From assembly GCA_003249215.1 (NCBI GenBank), contig QKJR01000092.1, positions 1-52,873 on the forward strand: a DNA stretch of 52,873 nucleotides, in the 5' to 3' direction. Source of the DNA: Rhodobacterales bacterium (GTDB taxonomy: Bacteria; Pseudomonadota; Alphaproteobacteria; Rhodobacterales; Rhodobacteraceae). This document shows positions 51,821-52,873 of this stretch, one piece after another. The translations under genes were made by a program, and so were the position numbers. The notes beneath the pieces were generated by a model. That model was not told where the DNA came from and made no database searches. It saw only the letters and a program-made list of their open reading frames with translations. Numbering within the stretch: the stretch's first letter is position 1; the number at the start of each line of letters is the position of its first letter.

Positions 51821-52873
51821 ATGGCCCTCGACGTGAACACCGGGATCGCGCCCTACGAAGCGCCGGAAAAAGACCTCTACGAGATCGGCGAGATGCCGCC
51901 CCTCGGTTATGTGCCCAAGAACATGTACGCCTGGGCGATCCGCCGCGAACGTCACGGCGAGCCCGAGCAGTCGTTCCAGGTCGAGGTCGTGCCCACCTGG
52001 GAGATCGACAGCCACGAAGTGCTCGTGCTCGTGATGGCCGCGGGCGTGAACTACAACGGCGTCTGGGCCGGCCTCGGCGTGCCGATCTCGCCCTTCGACG
52101 GCCACAAGCAGCCCTATCACATCGCCGGTTCGGACGCGGCCGGGATCGTGTGGAAAGTGGGCGACAAGGTGAAGCGCTGGAAAGTGGGCGACGAGGTCGT
52201 GATCCACTGCAACCAGGACGACGGCGACGACGAGGAATGCAACGGCGGCGACCCGATGTTCTCGCCGAGCCAGCGGATCTGGGGCTATGAGACCCATGAC
52301 GGCTCCTTCGCGCAGTTCACCCGCGTGCAGGCCCAGCAGCTGATGCCGCGGCCCAAGCACCTGACCTGGGAAGAGGCGGCCTGCTACACGCTGACGCTTG
52401 CGACCGCCTATCGGATGCTCTTCGGCCATGCGCCGCATGACCTGCAGCCGGGGCAGAACGTGCTCGTCTGGGGCGCCTCGGGGGGGCTCGGCTCCTTCGC
52501 GATTCAGCTGATCAACGCCGCGGGTGCCAATGCGATCGGCGTAATCTCGGAAGAGGACAAGCGCGAGTTCGTCATGGGCCTCGGCGCCAAGGGCGTGATC
52601 AACCGCAAGGATTTCAAATGCTGGGGGCAACTGCCCAAGGTCAACACCACCGAATATAACGACTGGCTGAAAGAGGCCCGTAAGTTCGGCAAGGCGATCT
52701 GGGACATTACCGGCAAGGGGATCAACGTGGACATGGTCTTCGAACACCCCGGCGAGGCGACCTTCCCGGTCAGCTCGCTCGTGTGCAAGAAGGGCGGCAT
52801 GGTCGTGATCTGCGCGGGCACCTCGGGCTTCAACTGCACCTTCGACGTGCGCTACATGTGGATGCACCAGAAG
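51821..52873 (+). CDS. ccr: crotonyl-CoA carboxylase/reductase (C-terminus cut by window edge)
   Basis: NADPH-dependent reductive carboxylation of crotonyl-CoA to (2S)-ethylmalonyl-CoA, the key step of the ethylmalonyl-CoA pathway. 351 codons are present; the full protein is usually about 430. MDR-family fold. Visible motifs are YEIGEMPPLGYVPKNMYAWAI, AAGVNYNGVWAGLG, HIAGSDAAGIVWKVG, the CCR-specific acidic insert HCNQDDGDDEECNGGDPM, and the NADPH loop VWGASGGLGSFAIQL near residue 215. ATG at 51821 with CAGGAG six bases upstream. Divergent from ecm, with which it shares a pathway and probably its control. Confidence 0.96.
   Translation, partial: MALDVNTGIAPYEAPEKDLYEIGEMPPLGYVPKNMYAWAIRRERHGEPEQSFQVEVVPTWEIDSHEVLVLVMAAGVNYNGVWAGLGVPISPFDGHKQPYHIAGSDAAGIVWKVGDKVKRWKVGDEVVIHCNQDDGDDEECNGGDPMFSPSQRIWGYETHDGSFAQFTRVQAQQLMPRPKHLTWEEAACYTLTLATAYRMLFGHAPHDLQPGQNVLVWGASGGLGSFAIQLINAAGANAIGVISEEDKREFVMGLGAKGVINRKDFKCWGQLPKVNTTEYNDWLKEARKFGKAIWDITGKGINVDMVFEHPGEATFPVSSLVCKKGGMVVICAGTSGFNCTFDVRYMWMHQK

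Overview
The window is a high-GC, densely coded stretch of chromosome from an alphaproteobacterium, most likely a Rhodobacterales/Rhodobacter-type species. The main reasons are the ybgC-tolQRAB-pal-cpoB-tilS-ftsH order, a phosphatidylcholine synthase, the alphaproteobacterial TIGR02186 family next to a TauE permease, and a divergent ecm/ccr pair of the ethylmalonyl-CoA pathway. Nearly all genes are core housekeeping genes. I see no phage, transposase, CRISPR array, rRNA or tRNA. Both ends cut a gene: ftsH lacks its C-terminus and ccr lacks its C-terminus.

Layout. 1-8.9 kb (minus strand): the Tol-Pal envelope cluster, read ybgC, tolQ, tolR, tolA, tolB, pal, cpoB, then tilS and ftsH. 9-14.8 kb: two unrecognised genes overlapping tail to tail, ileS, and pcs. 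15-18.2 kb (minus): an EF-hand protein, xerC, a DUF484 gene and a transaldolase-like aldolase. 18.4-24.2 kb: priA, a YeeE/YedE sulfur-compound permease, msrA, prmA, a small membrane protein and a DUF1127 peptide. 24.6-29.8 kb: ruvCAB, a group III truncated haemoglobin, and the ycjX-DUF697 pair. 30-34.4 kb: truA and a three-gene polysaccharide module (epimerase, initiating sugar transferase, CapD-type dehydratase). 34.6-40.3 kb: a VOC protein, an EamA exporter with a divergent AraC regulator, a branched-chain aminotransferase, a universal stress protein, nfu, tsaB and rimI. 40.4-45.9 kb: a complete BMP-type nucleoside ABC importer ending in purine nucleoside phosphorylase. 46-49.3 kb: tauE, its TIGR02186 partner, and a stand-alone RecD-like helicase. 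49.5-52.9 kb: ecm and ccr facing away from each other across a 359-bp control region.

How the genes work together. Overlaps of 1-17 bp mark several translationally linked units: ruvC-ruvA, tilS-cpoB, ycjX-DUF697, epimerase-sugar transferase, tsaB-rimI, the importer genes with PNP, and tauE-TIGR02186. The importer plus PNP predicts uptake and phosphorolysis of purine nucleosides. Ecm and Ccr are the two signature enzymes for assimilating acetyl-CoA without isocitrate lyase.

The most unusual signal is not a gene. A family of palindromic intergenic elements occurs at nine places (15 half-sites in about 53 kb). The half-site is roughly GAGTATTT-N3-CCAAGAAAAA, with a sister version GGGATATTT-N3-TCAGGTTGAA. 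Two copies, 19 kb apart, share the same layout over about 140 bp. I do not recognise a name for this family. Other structure worth checking includes a clustered hairpin region downstream of the EF-hand gene, a double-hairpin leader before the nucleoside importer, and palindromes in the ecm/ccr control region. All functional calls come from reading the sequence; no database search was run.
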